The notes: generated from the sequence alone by a model not told the origin. Shown: positions 33,989-42,225, counted from the first letter of the stretch. The stretch: DNA of 64,000 bases from JBBQZO01 sp038207625 (GCA_038207625.1 JBBQZO010000021.1:42203-106202), one strand, 5' to 3'. Numbers and translations are program-made.

Positions 33989-34450
33989 GTGCGCCATTAC
34001 CTGGTCGGCGTGCTGCTGTCGCTGCTGGTGTCGGCGGCGTGCGCGCAGCCCCAGTCGCAATCGCAGTGGGTCCGCCAGATACCGATTAGCGGCCTGCCCG
34101 AGGCCGCGATGGCGTCGTTTGATAGTTACGGCCCGGTCGTCTATTTCAACCCCGTCGTGATGCAGCAACTCACGCCAGGCGTGCGGCGCTTTTTCTTCCT
34201 GCATGAAACCGCTCATCATATGCTTGGCCATGTGCAGGCCCGGCAGATGATGGGCGATCCGTGGAATCGGCGCTGGCTGCACCCCAATCTGGAGCGGGCG
34301 GCCGATTGCTACGCGGCGCAGCGCCTGTCGCCGCAAGAGCGCAATGCGGTGGCGCAGACTTTCGCGCGCTGGCAGGGTGACGGCCCGGCCTGGCTGCGCC
34401 CGGTGCCGTATGCGCGCGCCAGCCTGATCGGCACGCTAAACGGCTGCTAA
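33989..34450 (+). CDS. Small secreted protein with HExxH zinc-protease motif
   Basis: 153 aa from GTG 33989 (AAGGG 8 nt upstream). Signal peptide of about 19 residues (MRHYLVGVLLSLLVSAACA). The core reads RFFFLHETAHHMLGH: a perfect HExxH (His72-Glu73-x-x-His76). The third ligand candidate is Glu102 in NLERAADCYAAQRL, the ExxAD pattern of gluzincins such as M48-type proteases. So the minimal active site of a metalloprotease is present in a very short protein without the usual membrane helices. It is co-transcribed with the membrane-anchored helical protein just upstream. Protease activity is inferred from motif only. Confidence 0.75.
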   Translation: MRHYLVGVLLSLLVSAACAQPQSQSQWVRQIPISGLPEAAMASFDSYGPVVYFNPVVMQQLTPGVRRFFFLHETAHHMLGHVQARQMMGDPWNRRWLHPNLERAADCYAAQRLSPQERNAVAQTFARWQGDGPAWLRPVPYARASLIGTLNGC

Positions 34451-35398
34451 CGTGGGCGACTGCGGGTTCTGCGCGAGCGGATTAGCCAGCTCGTTGTGTG
34501 CGATCGGATTGGCCGGGTCGGCACTCCACTCGTGCCAGCCGCCGTCGTACACGCTGATGCGCTCCCAGCCCATTACCCAGGCATAGAAAAACGCCAATGA
34601 TGCGCGCCAGCCGGTGCCGCAATAAAACGCGTTGTGGCGCGCCGGATGGATGCCTGCGGCCAGCCAGAAATGACTGATTTCGTGGGCCGGCTTCATCCGC
34701 CCGTCCGCATGCTGGAACGCGCTCATGCTGTTGATGTCGCCGTCGGCGCCGGCGCGGCCCCAACGCGCGCCGGGAATCTCGCCGCGCGCGGCAATATAGC
34801 TGTAGCCGGACGTGAGGCCGCAATACTCGGCGTGGCTGCGGATGCTCACCAGCGCACCGTCCTCGGCCTGCAGCACGCGTTTCGCGCCGGCCGTGTCGAT
34901 CAGGTACTCGGGATGGGCGGGAAACGCCCGGCCGAAACTGGCCACCGGCAGCGCAGTGCGCGGCGCGCCGCGCTGCAAGGGCAAACCGGCCGCCTGCCAG
35001 GCGCGAAAGCCGCCGTCGAGCAGACGCACGTCGCGCACCCCTGCATACAACAGCAAGTGCGCCACGCGCGCCGCCGCCAGCATATTGCGTCCATACAGCA
35101 CCACGCAGCAGTCATGGGTGATGCCGTTTTCCAGCAGCAGGCGCAGTAGCGCCGCGTCGGCCACCTTGTTCCAGCTGGGCGCCTGTTCCAGCCAGTTGGT
35201 GTCCAGGTAGCCGGCGCCGGGGAGGTGGCCGGCGCGGAAAACCTGCGCCGCACCACTGCCCACTTCATACAATTGCCAGTGCTGTCGCGGCGCACCGTCC
35301 GGAGCCTGACCGGCGCCCAGATCGGCGAGCCAGCCTGGCGTGACGAGTTGCTGCCAGCGGGCGGCGCAGGGTTGGCAAAGGGAGGCGAGGGCGGACAC
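34436..35398 (-). CDS. Sulfurtransferase (two rhodanese domains)
   Basis: Transfers sulfur from thiosulfate or 3-mercaptopyruvate to an acceptor. 320 aa from GTG 35398; the frame is open further to an ATG at 35479, but the sequence there looks like promoter DNA (TACAAT on the minus strand), so the start is uncertain. N-terminal inactive rhodanese domain (LYEVGSGAAQVFRAGHLPGAGYLDTNWLE), C-terminal catalytic one with Cys260 in FYCGTGWRAS and later VYDGGWHEW. The CGTGWRA loop differs from both the CRKGVT-type thiosulfate and CGSGVTA-type mercaptopyruvate loops, so the donor is uncertain. The 3' end overlaps the convergent HExxH protein gene by 15 bp. Confidence 0.85.
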   Translation of the reverse strand: MSALASLCQPCAARWQQLVTPGWLADLGAGQAPDGAPRQHWQLYEVGSGAAQVFRAGHLPGAGYLDTNWLEQAPSWNKVADAALLRLLLENGITHDCCVVLYGRNMLAAARVAHLLLYAGVRDVRLLDGGFRAWQAAGLPLQRGAPRTALPVASFGRAFPAHPEYLIDTAGAKRVLQAEDGALVSIRSHAEYCGLTSGYSYIAARGEIPGARWGRAGADGDINSMSAFQHADGRMKPAHEISHFWLAAGIHPARHNAFYCGTGWRASLAFFYAWVMGWERISVYDGGWHEWSADPANPIAHNELANPLAQNPQSPTLAAV

Positions 35399-35591
35399 GG
35401 GGATCGGGCAAGTGGGAAAAATGAGCCTGCTATTGTACGCGATCGCACCAGGCGGTCCGCCGCCGGCATGCACGGCCATCGCGATCGAGTCGCTGGCTGG
35501 CGCGCGAAACCGGTATCATGCTCGAGTGGGGCCGCATCGGCCCCGCGCCGCGCCGCGCGCGGCACTCAACCACCCTATTTGAAACGACGCC

Positions 35592-36797
35592 ATGGCAAAG
35601 AATAAGAAACCCGTCCCACGTAAATCGAGCGGATCGCCGGAGGATCTGGCCGAGGCGCTGATGCAAAAACTGAGCGACCTGGCCCTTGAGCTGGTCGAGC
35701 AGGAAGACCCGGAGGAGATGTCGGCAGCGCTGCGCGAAAAGGACGCCGAGTTTCACAAGACGATCAAGAAAAGCCTGCTGCAAAAGCGCGACGAGGTGAT
35801 GTACGAGGCGCTTGAGCGCACCCGTTACGCCAGCGAAGAAGCCTACGGTTTTCTGCGCAGCAGCATCGAAGAGGCGGCCGAAGTGGTGCAGATCCGGCGC
35901 GAGGACGGCGGCAGCTACGAAATCAACGCCTTCGTCATTCCGGTATTTGTGCAAAGCACGGGCGGCCTGCATGCCGACCAATGCTTCCAGGACCAGGACG
36001 CGTTCGACCTGCTCACGAAAAGTCTCAAGGCGGCCCAGCTGGAAAGCCCGGACGCCAACGTCGTCCTGGTCGCGCACGCCTATCACTTGGACGAGATCGA
36101 TAACATCACGTTCAGCCAGATCAACGAGATGACGCGTGACGCGTACGCGTCGATGTCGGCCAAAAAAGCCTCCACCGCCGCCATCGAGGCGAGCATGGCG
36201 GGTTGGCCGGAGAGCACCTTCGGCCCGGACGACGCGGCGCTGGAACTGCGTTTCTTGCTCGGCTTCGCGCTGAAAACGAGCGCCGATCCGTTCTATGTGG
36301 TGCCGGTCGACGAGGCTGCGGCGGACGCTTACTTTGACGAGCGCGCAGTGCGCTTCCAGCGCTGGAGCGAGCAGGCGGCACCCTTGCTGAGCCGCTGCCT
36401 GAGCACCGACGGGCGCGAACTGGCGCTCAATTTCCTGTACCAGGATCTGTTCCACGGCGGTAAACACCGCGGCATGTCCGAGCAGTACATGCTGCAGATG
36501 ATGTCGGAGCTCAATGCCGGGCTCGACGAAAGCGGCGCCACGCCGGACCGCGCCGATGCCATCGTCGGACCGTTCGATCTGGGCGGCGAGTTGGTGCTGC
36601 GCGTGCGACTGTACGACCAGGCGGACCAGCGCCTGCTGGCGTCGGCCGACAAGGCGCTGCTGGAAAGCGTCGATCTGGAAGGCGAATTCATGGACACCTG
36701 CGACGCGCTGACGACGCTGGGCGTGAAGTCGCTGGCGCTGGCGGCCAGCTTCGACGCCGACGGCAAACCGCAAGGCGTGCGTCCGTACGAGATGTAA
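35592..36797 (+). CDS. Probable DUF2863 family protein
   Basis: Cytosolic protein of unknown function, 401 aa. I recognise the general pattern of a conserved betaproteobacterial family (DUF2863): N-terminal basic stretch, acidic helical region SPEDLAEALMQKLSDLALEL, then a mixed alpha/beta core (VVQIRREDGGSYEINAFVIPVFV, LVAHAYHLDEIDNITFSQI). No signal peptide, membrane segment or catalytic motif. It contains FLYQDLFHGGKHRGMSEQYML. The family call is by memory of pattern, not by alignment. Followed by a 57-bp tandem repeat. Confidence 0.75.
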   Translation: MAKNKKPVPRKSSGSPEDLAEALMQKLSDLALELVEQEDPEEMSAALREKDAEFHKTIKKSLLQKRDEVMYEALERTRYASEEAYGFLRSSIEEAAEVVQIRREDGGSYEINAFVIPVFVQSTGGLHADQCFQDQDAFDLLTKSLKAAQLESPDANVVLVAHAYHLDEIDNITFSQINEMTRDAYASMSAKKASTAAIEASMAGWPESTFGPDDAALELRFLLGFALKTSADPFYVVPVDEAAADAYFDERAVRFQRWSEQAAPLLSRCLSTDGRELALNFLYQDLFHGGKHRGMSEQYMLQMMSELNAGLDESGATPDRADAIVGPFDLGGELVLRVRLYDQADQRLLASADKALLESVDLEGEFMDTCDALTTLGVKSLALAASFDADGKPQGVRPYEM

Positions 36798-36798
36798 G

Positions 36799-36925
36799 GG
36801 CCGCGAGGCGCCGGCCGCGCTTGGCCTGGTTCCTTGCGGCCGGTCCGGTTGGCGTGGCCGCGAGGCGCCGGCCGCGCTTGGCCTGGTTCCTTGCGACCGG
36901 TCCGGTTGGCGTGGCCGCGAGGCGC
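36799..36925. repeat. 57-bp tandem repeat (2.2 copies)
   Basis: Unit 36799-36855 is repeated at 36856-36912 with a single mismatch, and the first 13 bases recur at 36913. It lies in the short gap between the stop of the DUF2863 gene (36797) and the convergent NTP pyrophosphohydrolase (36932). 57 is a multiple of three, but no gene crosses it. Confidence 0.93.
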
Positions 36926-36931
36926 GCCGTG

Positions 36932-37327
36932 CTAGTCCCGCGTGGCTTCGCCCGACGCGGCGCGCCCCTTGTATTCGTCATACTTGCGCGCGTCGCCACG
37001 CACCAGATCGGCCGGATACTTGGCGCGATTGAGCACCATCTTCTCGGTGACGGCGGCCATCAGGTCGATGTCGAGCTTGTCGGCCATGCGCACCAGGTAC
37101 ACCAGCACGTCGGCCATTTCATGGCTCACCTGCTGGTGTTTTTGCGGTCCCAGTTCGGCATTCTCGCCCGTGCGCAGCCACTGAAAATGCTCCATCAATT
37201 CGGCCGCTTCCACGCTCAAGGCCATCGCCAGATTCTTCGGCGTGTGGAACTGATCCCAGTCGCGTTCGTCGACAAAGCTGCGCACCATGTCGCGCATCTC
37301 CAGCAGCTGACCGTCGGCCGGCGTCAC
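36932..37327 (-). CDS. MazG-like/RS21-C6-type NTP pyrophosphohydrolase
   Basis: All-alpha nucleotide pyrophosphatase that cleaves dCTP or another NTP to the monophosphate. 131 aa from GTG 37327, which overlaps the stop of the upstream membrane-protein gene as GTGA. Motifs: SVEAAELMEHFQWLRTGENAEL (the EExxE-type helix, here with EAAELME), then HEMADVLVYLVRMADKLDIDL (E-x-x-D). This matches dCTPase/RS21-C6 proteins. Acts in the cytosol, in sanitising the nucleotide pool. Confidence 0.88.
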   Translation of the reverse strand: MTPADGQLLEMRDMVRSFVDERDWDQFHTPKNLAMALSVEAAELMEHFQWLRTGENAELGPQKHQQVSHEMADVLVYLVRMADKLDIDLMAAVTEKMVLNRAKYPADLVRGDARKYDEYKGRAASGEATRD

Positions 37328-37545
37328 TGCGGCGCTCCGCGCGAACGCACGCGCCACGCGATCGCGCCCACGCAGGCGAGCAGCGAAACGCCGATTTCGC
37401 TCCATTGCAACACGCTGCGCTGATCCGGCGTCAGGCCGCGCGCCATGTGCACAACGTGGCTGTAAACATACAGGCCCAGCATCAGGCACAGGGCGGTGGC
37501 CGCCAGCGCGCCGGCTGCGGCCAGGCTGATCTTCAAAAACTTCAT
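37324..37545 (-). CDS. Small two-helix membrane protein
   Basis: 73 aa from ATG 37545 with GGAG 7 nt upstream on the minus strand. Two hydrophobic segments (LAAAGALAATALCLMLGLYVY and IGVSLLACVGAIAWRV) separated by a polar HMARGLTPDQRSVLQWSE, ending in RSRGAPQ. No domain recognised. Its stop overlaps the pyrophosphohydrolase start, so the two are an operon with promoter upstream of 37545. Confidence 0.72.
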   Translation of the reverse strand: MKFLKISLAAAGALAATALCLMLGLYVYSHVVHMARGLTPDQRSVLQWSEIGVSLLACVGAIAWRVRSRGAPQ

Positions 37546-37905
37546 TGCATCTCCAATTGCCATACCGGCACTGCCGGTCAAGCGTGAAGTTTACACGACT
37601 TGACCGGGCTTGGTTGCGCGCAACGGCGCTCAGGGGCCAGCATTGCCGGGACGGGTAGGCGCTGGCGCGTCGTTTTGCGTGCTTGAGGCGACATGCTCGG
37701 GCGGCTGTCCGCGCAACCATGCCGGCACGCGTCGGCATGCCGGCTTGTCGTTCGCGTCGCGTCACGATGCCGCGCATGGCGCGGCGGTTGGCGGCGCGGT
37801 GGGCGTGATCGCCGGCCTGCGGGCCAGACTTTTTTGCTATGCTAGCGTCTTTCGACTGGCTAGTGTCTGGCGCGGCCGGCGAACCCTCAATACGGAGTCG
37901 TAGAT
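37546..37905. other. Intergenic region, two promoters expected, no gene recognised
   Basis: 360 bp between divergent genes. A possible -10 TATGCT lies at 37838-37843 for the plus-strand DUF2058 gene, without a clear -35. A 7-bp inverted repeat GCCAGAC/GTCTGGC (37823-37829 and 37865-37871) surrounds it. Frames across it (37610-37903) look like shadows. Confidence 0.45.
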
Positions 37906-38442
37906 ATGGTCTCGTTACAAGAGCAGTTTTTGAAAGCCGGCCTGGTTGACAAGAACAAGGTCAAGCTGGCCAACCAGGATAAGAGCAAGCAGAAGAAGGT
38001 CGAACGTCGCACCGGCACGCAAACCGTCGATGAAGTGCGCCTGGCTGCGCTTGAAACGCAGCGCAAAAACGCTGAGCGGGCGCGTGAGCTCAACGCCCAG
38101 CGCGACGCGGCTGCCACGCAAAAAGCGATCGAGGCGCAAATTGCCCAGATGGTGCAGAAGAATCGCCAGAATAAAGGCGCCGGCGACCTGGCCTACAACT
38201 TCACCCACGGCACCAAGATCGAGCGGATCTACGTGTCGGCCGCCGTGCAGGGGCATCTGGTGGCCGGACGCCTGGTGATCGTGTGCCAGGGCGGCGCGGT
38301 CGAACTGGTGCCCCGGATCATTGCTGACAAAATCGCCGAGCGCAACGCGTCGATGGTGGTGCGCGTCAATAAAACCAGCAACGCCGTCGAGGCGGACGAT
38401 CCGTACGCCGCCTTCCAGATCCCTGACGACCTGATGTGGTAG
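37906..38442 (+). CDS. DUF2058 family protein (YaiL-like)
   Basis: Cytosolic protein of unknown function, 178 aa. N-terminal basic coiled-coil region (residues 1-85: LQEQFLKAGLVDKNKVKLANQDKSKQKK) typical of DUF2058/YaiL proteins, then a globular part with YNFTHGTKIERIYVSA and GRLVIVC. Standard length. Transcribed with or just before the secreted repeat protein. YaiL has been reported as nucleoprotein/polyamine supplement-like in name only; no clear function. Confidence 0.9.
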   Translation: MVSLQEQFLKAGLVDKNKVKLANQDKSKQKKVERRTGTQTVDEVRLAALETQRKNAERARELNAQRDAAATQKAIEAQIAQMVQKNRQNKGAGDLAYNFTHGTKIERIYVSAAVQGHLVAGRLVIVCQGGAVELVPRIIADKIAERNASMVVRVNKTSNAVEADDPYAAFQIPDDLMW

Positions 38443-38507
38443 GTTCGTCATCCGGCGCGGCGCACACCGCGCCGTGCCCACTTCACCTTAGAGCGTCAGG
38501 ATTGGCT

Positions 38508-38825
38508 ATGCCAGCAAGACAGTTACCTCGGAACGGCTATGCCGCCATCGTCATTGCGGTCGCGCTGTCCTTATTCAGTCTATCGGCTTTCGCCGGCGAC
38601 GACGCCAGTCGTGGGGGCTCGGGCAAACTGCATCCGGTCGACGACACCAAGAAGGCTGCCAAGGCAGTCGGCCACGGGGTCAAAAAGACCGGCACGGCGA
38701 TTGGTCACGGCTTTCGTGATGGCGCGCGTGCGGTCGGGCACGGAGCAAAAAAAGTGACCCGGGATATTGGCCATGCATTTCGCGACGGTGCCCATAAGAT
38801 CACGGGGAAGAAGGATGAGAATTGA
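38508..38825 (+). CDS. Secreted protein with 11-residue GHG repeats
   Basis: 105 aa from ATG 38508 with AGGA 6 nt upstream. Signal peptide to about residue 29 (IVIAVALSLFSLSAFAG). The mature part is basic and made of an 11-residue repeat: V54-G-H-G, I65-G-H-G-F, V76-G-H-G, I87-G-H-A-F, so a 22-residue unit (residues 53-73 and 75-95) is repeated. The ending is HKITGKKDEN. The pattern would form an amphipathic helix with Gly-His on one face, similar in spacing to apolipoprotein/synuclein 11-mers. Function unknown; membrane binding or metal binding by His is possible from sequence only. Confidence 0.7.
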   Translation: MPARQLPRNGYAAIVIAVALSLFSLSAFAGDDASRGGSGKLHPVDDTKKAAKAVGHGVKKTGTAIGHGFRDGARAVGHGAKKVTRDIGHAFRDGAHKITGKKDEN

Positions 38826-39406
38826 GTGAATTCGGTCCGCACGCGTGCGCTTGAAGCGCCTGAACGGTTGCTGATGGCCAGACGCGGCCATTGATTTGGC
38901 CCGCGGGTCAGCCGTCTATGCGTCCCTAGTTATGGCAATCCGCGCTACGGCGCAAGTTCCGCTGTTGACGCCCATTGCTGGCATGCCGTGATTTCTGAGC
39001 CATCACCGCCGGTCGCGCTCACCTGCCTGCCCTGATGCTCATAGTGGCCGGATTGTGCGAGCGACTACGCCTCGTCTGGCGAAGGTCTTGCCGGCACTGT
39101 CAATAGTGAGAGCGCAAACTATCGTCAGATTGCCGCCGCTAGCCGGTGCTTAACTGCTAATCTTCCCATGGCGTCGCCTTTCCTGTGCCGGCAGGTTTCG
39201 ATTGAAACAGCCGTATCCGGGGCGTCGCGCCGACCACGCGATGCACTGTCGTTGGCCGAAAATCGCGATGCGCCGGTTATCCGCCTGATTTTGCCTGCGT
39301 ATCTTCGTCCTCGTCGGCAAGCGGCATGATCGATTTAGACCTTGGAACCTCTTGCTCAACCCGCCATCGCACCCTGCCAGCCCAACCCGACACGGAGGAA
39401 CAAAGC
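38826..39406. other. Gene-poor region, no gene recognised
   Basis: 581 bp of irregular composition. No frame in it has a ribosome site, signal peptide or pattern that supports a real protein; the 69-aa minus frame at 39150-39359 does not. No tRNA, IS terminal repeat or riboswitch was recognised. It could be decayed sequence from an old insertion, and it precedes the lipoprotein pair. Confidence 0.5.
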
Positions 39407-40270
39407 ATGCGCCTTTTATACCTTGGACTATTACCGGCAGTGTTGCTATCAGGATGTGCCAGCAACCTTGGCGCGGTGCGCGACTTTGCCGATGAAACCA
39501 AAAAAATCGGAATCGCCTTCGATCCTGTGATGGATGGCGCCGTTCAGAACTGCAAGCTACAATTTCTGCAGCGGCGCATGTACACCACCGACATGCCGAT
39601 GAGTCGCTTTGATCCGGAGGTGTTCATCAAGCAAGCGACCGATATCTGCCAGCCGATCGCCGATGAGAACGCCACCGCGCAAGCGATGAGCACGGCGTTG
39701 GTCGACTATGCGCAGCAACTCTCGGCGCTCGCCGCCGATGGCGTGGCCAGCTCGGTGGACGACAACTACGACGCGCTGGCGGCGAAGCTCGGTCAGTTCA
39801 AGGACGTGCCGCAAGAGAAAGTCGGCGCGATCTCATCACTGCTCAAGTTCCTCACCCGAGCCGTCATCGCCAAGGCGCAAAAGGATGCCATTGTCGAAGC
39901 GCTGGGCCACGAAGAGGCGGTCGGCGCCCTGGCCGACGCGCTCGTTGTGTATTCGGATCGTGTGTACGGCGGATATGTGAAAGGCAGACTGGCCGATCAA
40001 CCATCGTTTGTTGCAGCACTGCGCGCAGAAACCGGGGCGCCGATCTCGTCGCGCCTCAGAATGATGGATGTCTATCAGCAGACCTTGACATTGCAGGAAC
40101 AGTACAAGGCGACAGCGAGTCTGCGCACGGCGGTCGCTCAGATGAAAGTGTCGATGCACGATCTGCGGCAGAACATCGATAGGCTGTCCGCCCAGGAGCG
40201 GCTGATTGAAGTGCGCAAGCTTACCAAGGAAGTCAGATCACTCTATCAACAATTGGCGAAGGCATTCTAA
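39407..40270 (+). CDS. Lipoprotein of unknown function
   Basis: 287 aa from ATG 39407 with GGAGGA upstream. Lipobox LLSGC, lipidated Cys17 followed by Ala, so probably sent to the outer membrane. The mature part is alpha-helical, with helices TALVDYAQQLSALAAD and KVGAISSLLKFLTRAVIAKAQKDAIVEALG and a final coiled-coil-like segment (SMHDLRQNIDRLSAQERLIEV). One further Cys pair: C48 (AVQNCKLQFL) and C82 (ATDICQPIAD). Followed after 10 bp by the helical protein at 40281, so the two are co-transcribed. No family recognised. Confidence 0.78.
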   Translation: MRLLYLGLLPAVLLSGCASNLGAVRDFADETKKIGIAFDPVMDGAVQNCKLQFLQRRMYTTDMPMSRFDPEVFIKQATDICQPIADENATAQAMSTALVDYAQQLSALAADGVASSVDDNYDALAAKLGQFKDVPQEKVGAISSLLKFLTRAVIAKAQKDAIVEALGHEEAVGALADALVVYSDRVYGGYVKGRLADQPSFVAALRAETGAPISSRLRMMDVYQQTLTLQEQYKATASLRTAVAQMKVSMHDLRQNIDRLSAQERLIEVRKLTKEVRSLYQQLAKAF

Positions 40271-40280
40271 GGAGAGCACC

Positions 40281-40682
40281 ATGCCCACTGAAAATCCCAC
40301 AACGCTATTTGACTTCGCCGATCAGATCGCGCTCGTTTCGAGCTCGGTGCTGCGCTTCAGATTGACGAACAAGGCCAGTCTTAACGGGGACCAAAAAACG
40401 CGACTTGAAGACGTCGAAATTGAGCTCGACAAGGCCACCGCAAGCGTGCGCGCAAAAGGCATTGCAGCGCTTGGTGCGCTCAACGATGCGGCGCGCCTCG
40501 ATGTCGAGGCCGCGACCAAGAATGCCGAGGCACTGCTTGAGCGCATCGCAAAAATCGAGCACGCGCTGGATATTGCGACCAGCGTGCTCAACCTTGCGCT
40601 CGCTGCCGTCGCCGGATCGCCGCAAGGCATTCTGGCGGCGCTCAAGTCAGTGAAAGACACGCTGGCCGACGCCACCGCGTAG
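40281..40682 (+). CDS. Helical cytosolic protein paired with the lipoprotein
   Basis: 133 aa from ATG 40281 with AAGGAGAG upstream, 10 bp after the lipoprotein gene. No signal peptide. Nearly all alpha-helix and Ala-rich: LFDFADQIALVSSSVLRFRL, then DVEIELDKATASVRAKGIAALGALNDAARLDVEAATKNAEALLERIAKIEHALDIA. No known domain. A role together with the lipoprotein is likely from coupling, but the compartments differ (cytosol versus periplasm), which is odd unless it leaves by an unconventional route. Confidence 0.72.
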   Translation: MPTENPTTLFDFADQIALVSSSVLRFRLTNKASLNGDQKTRLEDVEIELDKATASVRAKGIAALGALNDAARLDVEAATKNAEALLERIAKIEHALDIATSVLNLALAAVAGSPQGILAALKSVKDTLADATA

Positions 40683-40696
40683 AGAGCGCTGCGCCG

Positions 40697-40737
40697 ACGC
40701 CGGCACCGCGCTCAGCGCGCTGTGGCGGCGCCGGCGT
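40697..40737. terminator. GC-rich hairpin between convergent genes
   Basis: ACGCCGGC (40697-40704) pairs with GCCGGCGT (40730-40737), with an inner AGCGCGCT palindrome. No T-tract. It separates the helical protein gene from the OYE gene. Confidence 0.4.
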
Positions 40738-40766
40738 AGCGCCTCGCTGGCGCGCCGGCAAAATGA

Positions 40767-41822
40767 CTAGGCCATCGCCGGATAGTCGGTGTAGCCCTCG
40801 GCGCTCGGGTGATAGAACATCTCCGGGCGCGCCGGGTTCAGCGGCGCGTCCTTGCGCAGGCGCTGCGGCAGGTCCGGATTGGCGATGAACCATTTTCCGA
40901 ACGCGACCGCGTCTGCCTCGCCGGCGTCGATCAGCTGCTGCGCGCTGTCTTTGGTCATTTGCTCGTTGGCGATGTAGACGCCGCCAAATTCTTTTTTCAG
41001 CAGCGGTCCCAGACGGTCCGCGCCCAGGCCTTCGCGCGCGCAGATGAAGGCGATCGCACGTTCGCGCAAGGCGCGCGCGACATAGCCGAAGGTGGCCGGC
41101 AGGTTCGAGTCGCCCATGCCGTGCGCGTCCGCGCGCGGTGCCAGATGCACGCCAACCCGGCCCGCGCCCCACACGGCGATGCAGGCGTCGGTCACTTCCA
41201 GCAGCAGGCGGGCACGGTTTTCGATCGGGCCGCCGTACGCGTCGGTGCGGGTGTTGCTGCCGTCTTGCAGGAACTGGTCGAGCAGATAGCCGTTGGCGCC
41301 GTGGACCTCGACGCCGTCAAAGCCGGCCGCCTTGGCGTTTTCGGCGCCTTTGCGAAACGCTGCCACGACCGCGGCGATCTCTTCCAACGTCAGCGCGCGC
41401 GGTACCGGATAGGCGCGGACAGGGCGCAGCAGGCTGACGTTGCCCTGCGCGGCGATCGCGCTGGGGGCGACCGGCGCGGCGCCGTCCAGAAACACCGGGT
41501 CCGAAATGCGGCCCACGTGCCACAGTTGCAGCAGGATCCGTCCGCCGGCCTGGTGCACGGCGTCGGTGACCAGCTTCCAGCCTTCGACCTGTTGGTCGGA
41601 CCAGATGCCCGGCGTATCGGCGTAGCCCACGCCTTGCGCGCTGACGGCGGTCGCTTCGGACAGGATCAGGCCGGCCGAGGCGCGCTGGGTGTAGTAGCTG
41701 GCCATCAGCGCGTTTGGCACGCGCGCGCCGCCGATAGCGCGGGCGCGCGTCAGCGGCGCCATGATGATGCGGTTTGGCAGGGAAAGCTCGCCAATCTGGA
41801 TGGGATCGAAAAGAGTCGTCAT
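40767..41822 (-). CDS. Old Yellow Enzyme family alkene reductase (NemA-like)
   Basis: FMN enzyme reducing activated C=C bonds (or nitro groups) with NADPH. 351 aa, standard length. Signature: FDPIQIGELSLPNRIIMAPLTRAR, AGLILSEATAVSAQGVGYADTPGIWSDQQVEGWKLV, then HGANGYLLDQFLQDGSNTRTDAYGGP with the His-x-x-Asn substrate pair and the conserved Tyr. All look intact. It starts 41 bp downstream of an ArsR-type regulator on the same strand, so it is probably induced by electrophiles. Confidence 0.94.
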   Translation of the reverse strand: MTTLFDPIQIGELSLPNRIIMAPLTRARAIGGARVPNALMASYYTQRASAGLILSEATAVSAQGVGYADTPGIWSDQQVEGWKLVTDAVHQAGGRILLQLWHVGRISDPVFLDGAAPVAPSAIAAQGNVSLLRPVRAYPVPRALTLEEIAAVVAAFRKGAENAKAAGFDGVEVHGANGYLLDQFLQDGSNTRTDAYGGPIENRARLLLEVTDACIAVWGAGRVGVHLAPRADAHGMGDSNLPATFGYVARALRERAIAFICAREGLGADRLGPLLKKEFGGVYIANEQMTKDSAQQLIDAGEADAVAFGKWFIANPDLPQRLRKDAPLNPARPEMFYHPSAEGYTDYPAMA

Positions 41823-41862
41823 GGTGTTTCCTTGTGGTGTGGCGCGGGTGGCGCCGTGATGG

Positions 41863-42159
41863 TTACAGCCCCGTGTTCATGTGGGCCAGAAAAGCTTGTA
41901 TCGTGTCTTCGTTACGCTTGAAAAAAATCCACTGGCCGACCCGCTTCGATGTCACCAGTTCGGCGCGCTGCAAGCTGGCCAGGTGCATCGACACGGTCGA
42001 TTGCGACAAGCCGACCTGCTGGTCGATCAGGCCGGCGCACACGCCGATCTCGAGCGGGTGGTCCTGCTGCGCAAAATGCGCCTGCGGGTCTTTCAACCAG
42101 CATAAAATCTGGCGCCGCACCGGATTGGCCAGTGCCTTGTGAATTGCGTCGATGTCCAT
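41863..42159 (-). CDS. ArsR-family transcriptional regulator upstream of the OYE gene
   Basis: 98 aa from ATG 42159. Winged helix: KALANPVRRQILCWLKDP, GLIDQQVGLSQSTVSMHLASLQRAELV, then KRVGQWIFFKRNED. Cys at ILCWLKD and EIGVCAGL are candidates for redox or electrophile sensing rather than a metal site. Directly upstream of the OYE gene (41 bp), so likely an autorepressor of both. The AT-rich dyad at 42226-42235 lies upstream. Metals are not excluded. Confidence 0.88.
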   Translation of the reverse strand: MDIDAIHKALANPVRRQILCWLKDPQAHFAQQDHPLEIGVCAGLIDQQVGLSQSTVSMHLASLQRAELVTSKRVGQWIFFKRNEDTIQAFLAHMNTGL

Positions 42160-42225
42160 CGGGGTGTCGCCGGCTAAGTTCGCTGCCGATGTCGGGAAAT
42201 CCAATATCGGACAAGTCGAATGTTT

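Noticed and set aside
37610..37903. 97-codon frame upstream of the DUF2058 gene
   Set aside because: No ribosome site; shadow composition; covers an expected promoter region.
39150..39359. 69-codon minus-strand frame in the gene-free stretch
   Set aside because: No ribosome site, no signal or domain, amino-acid composition unlike neighbours.
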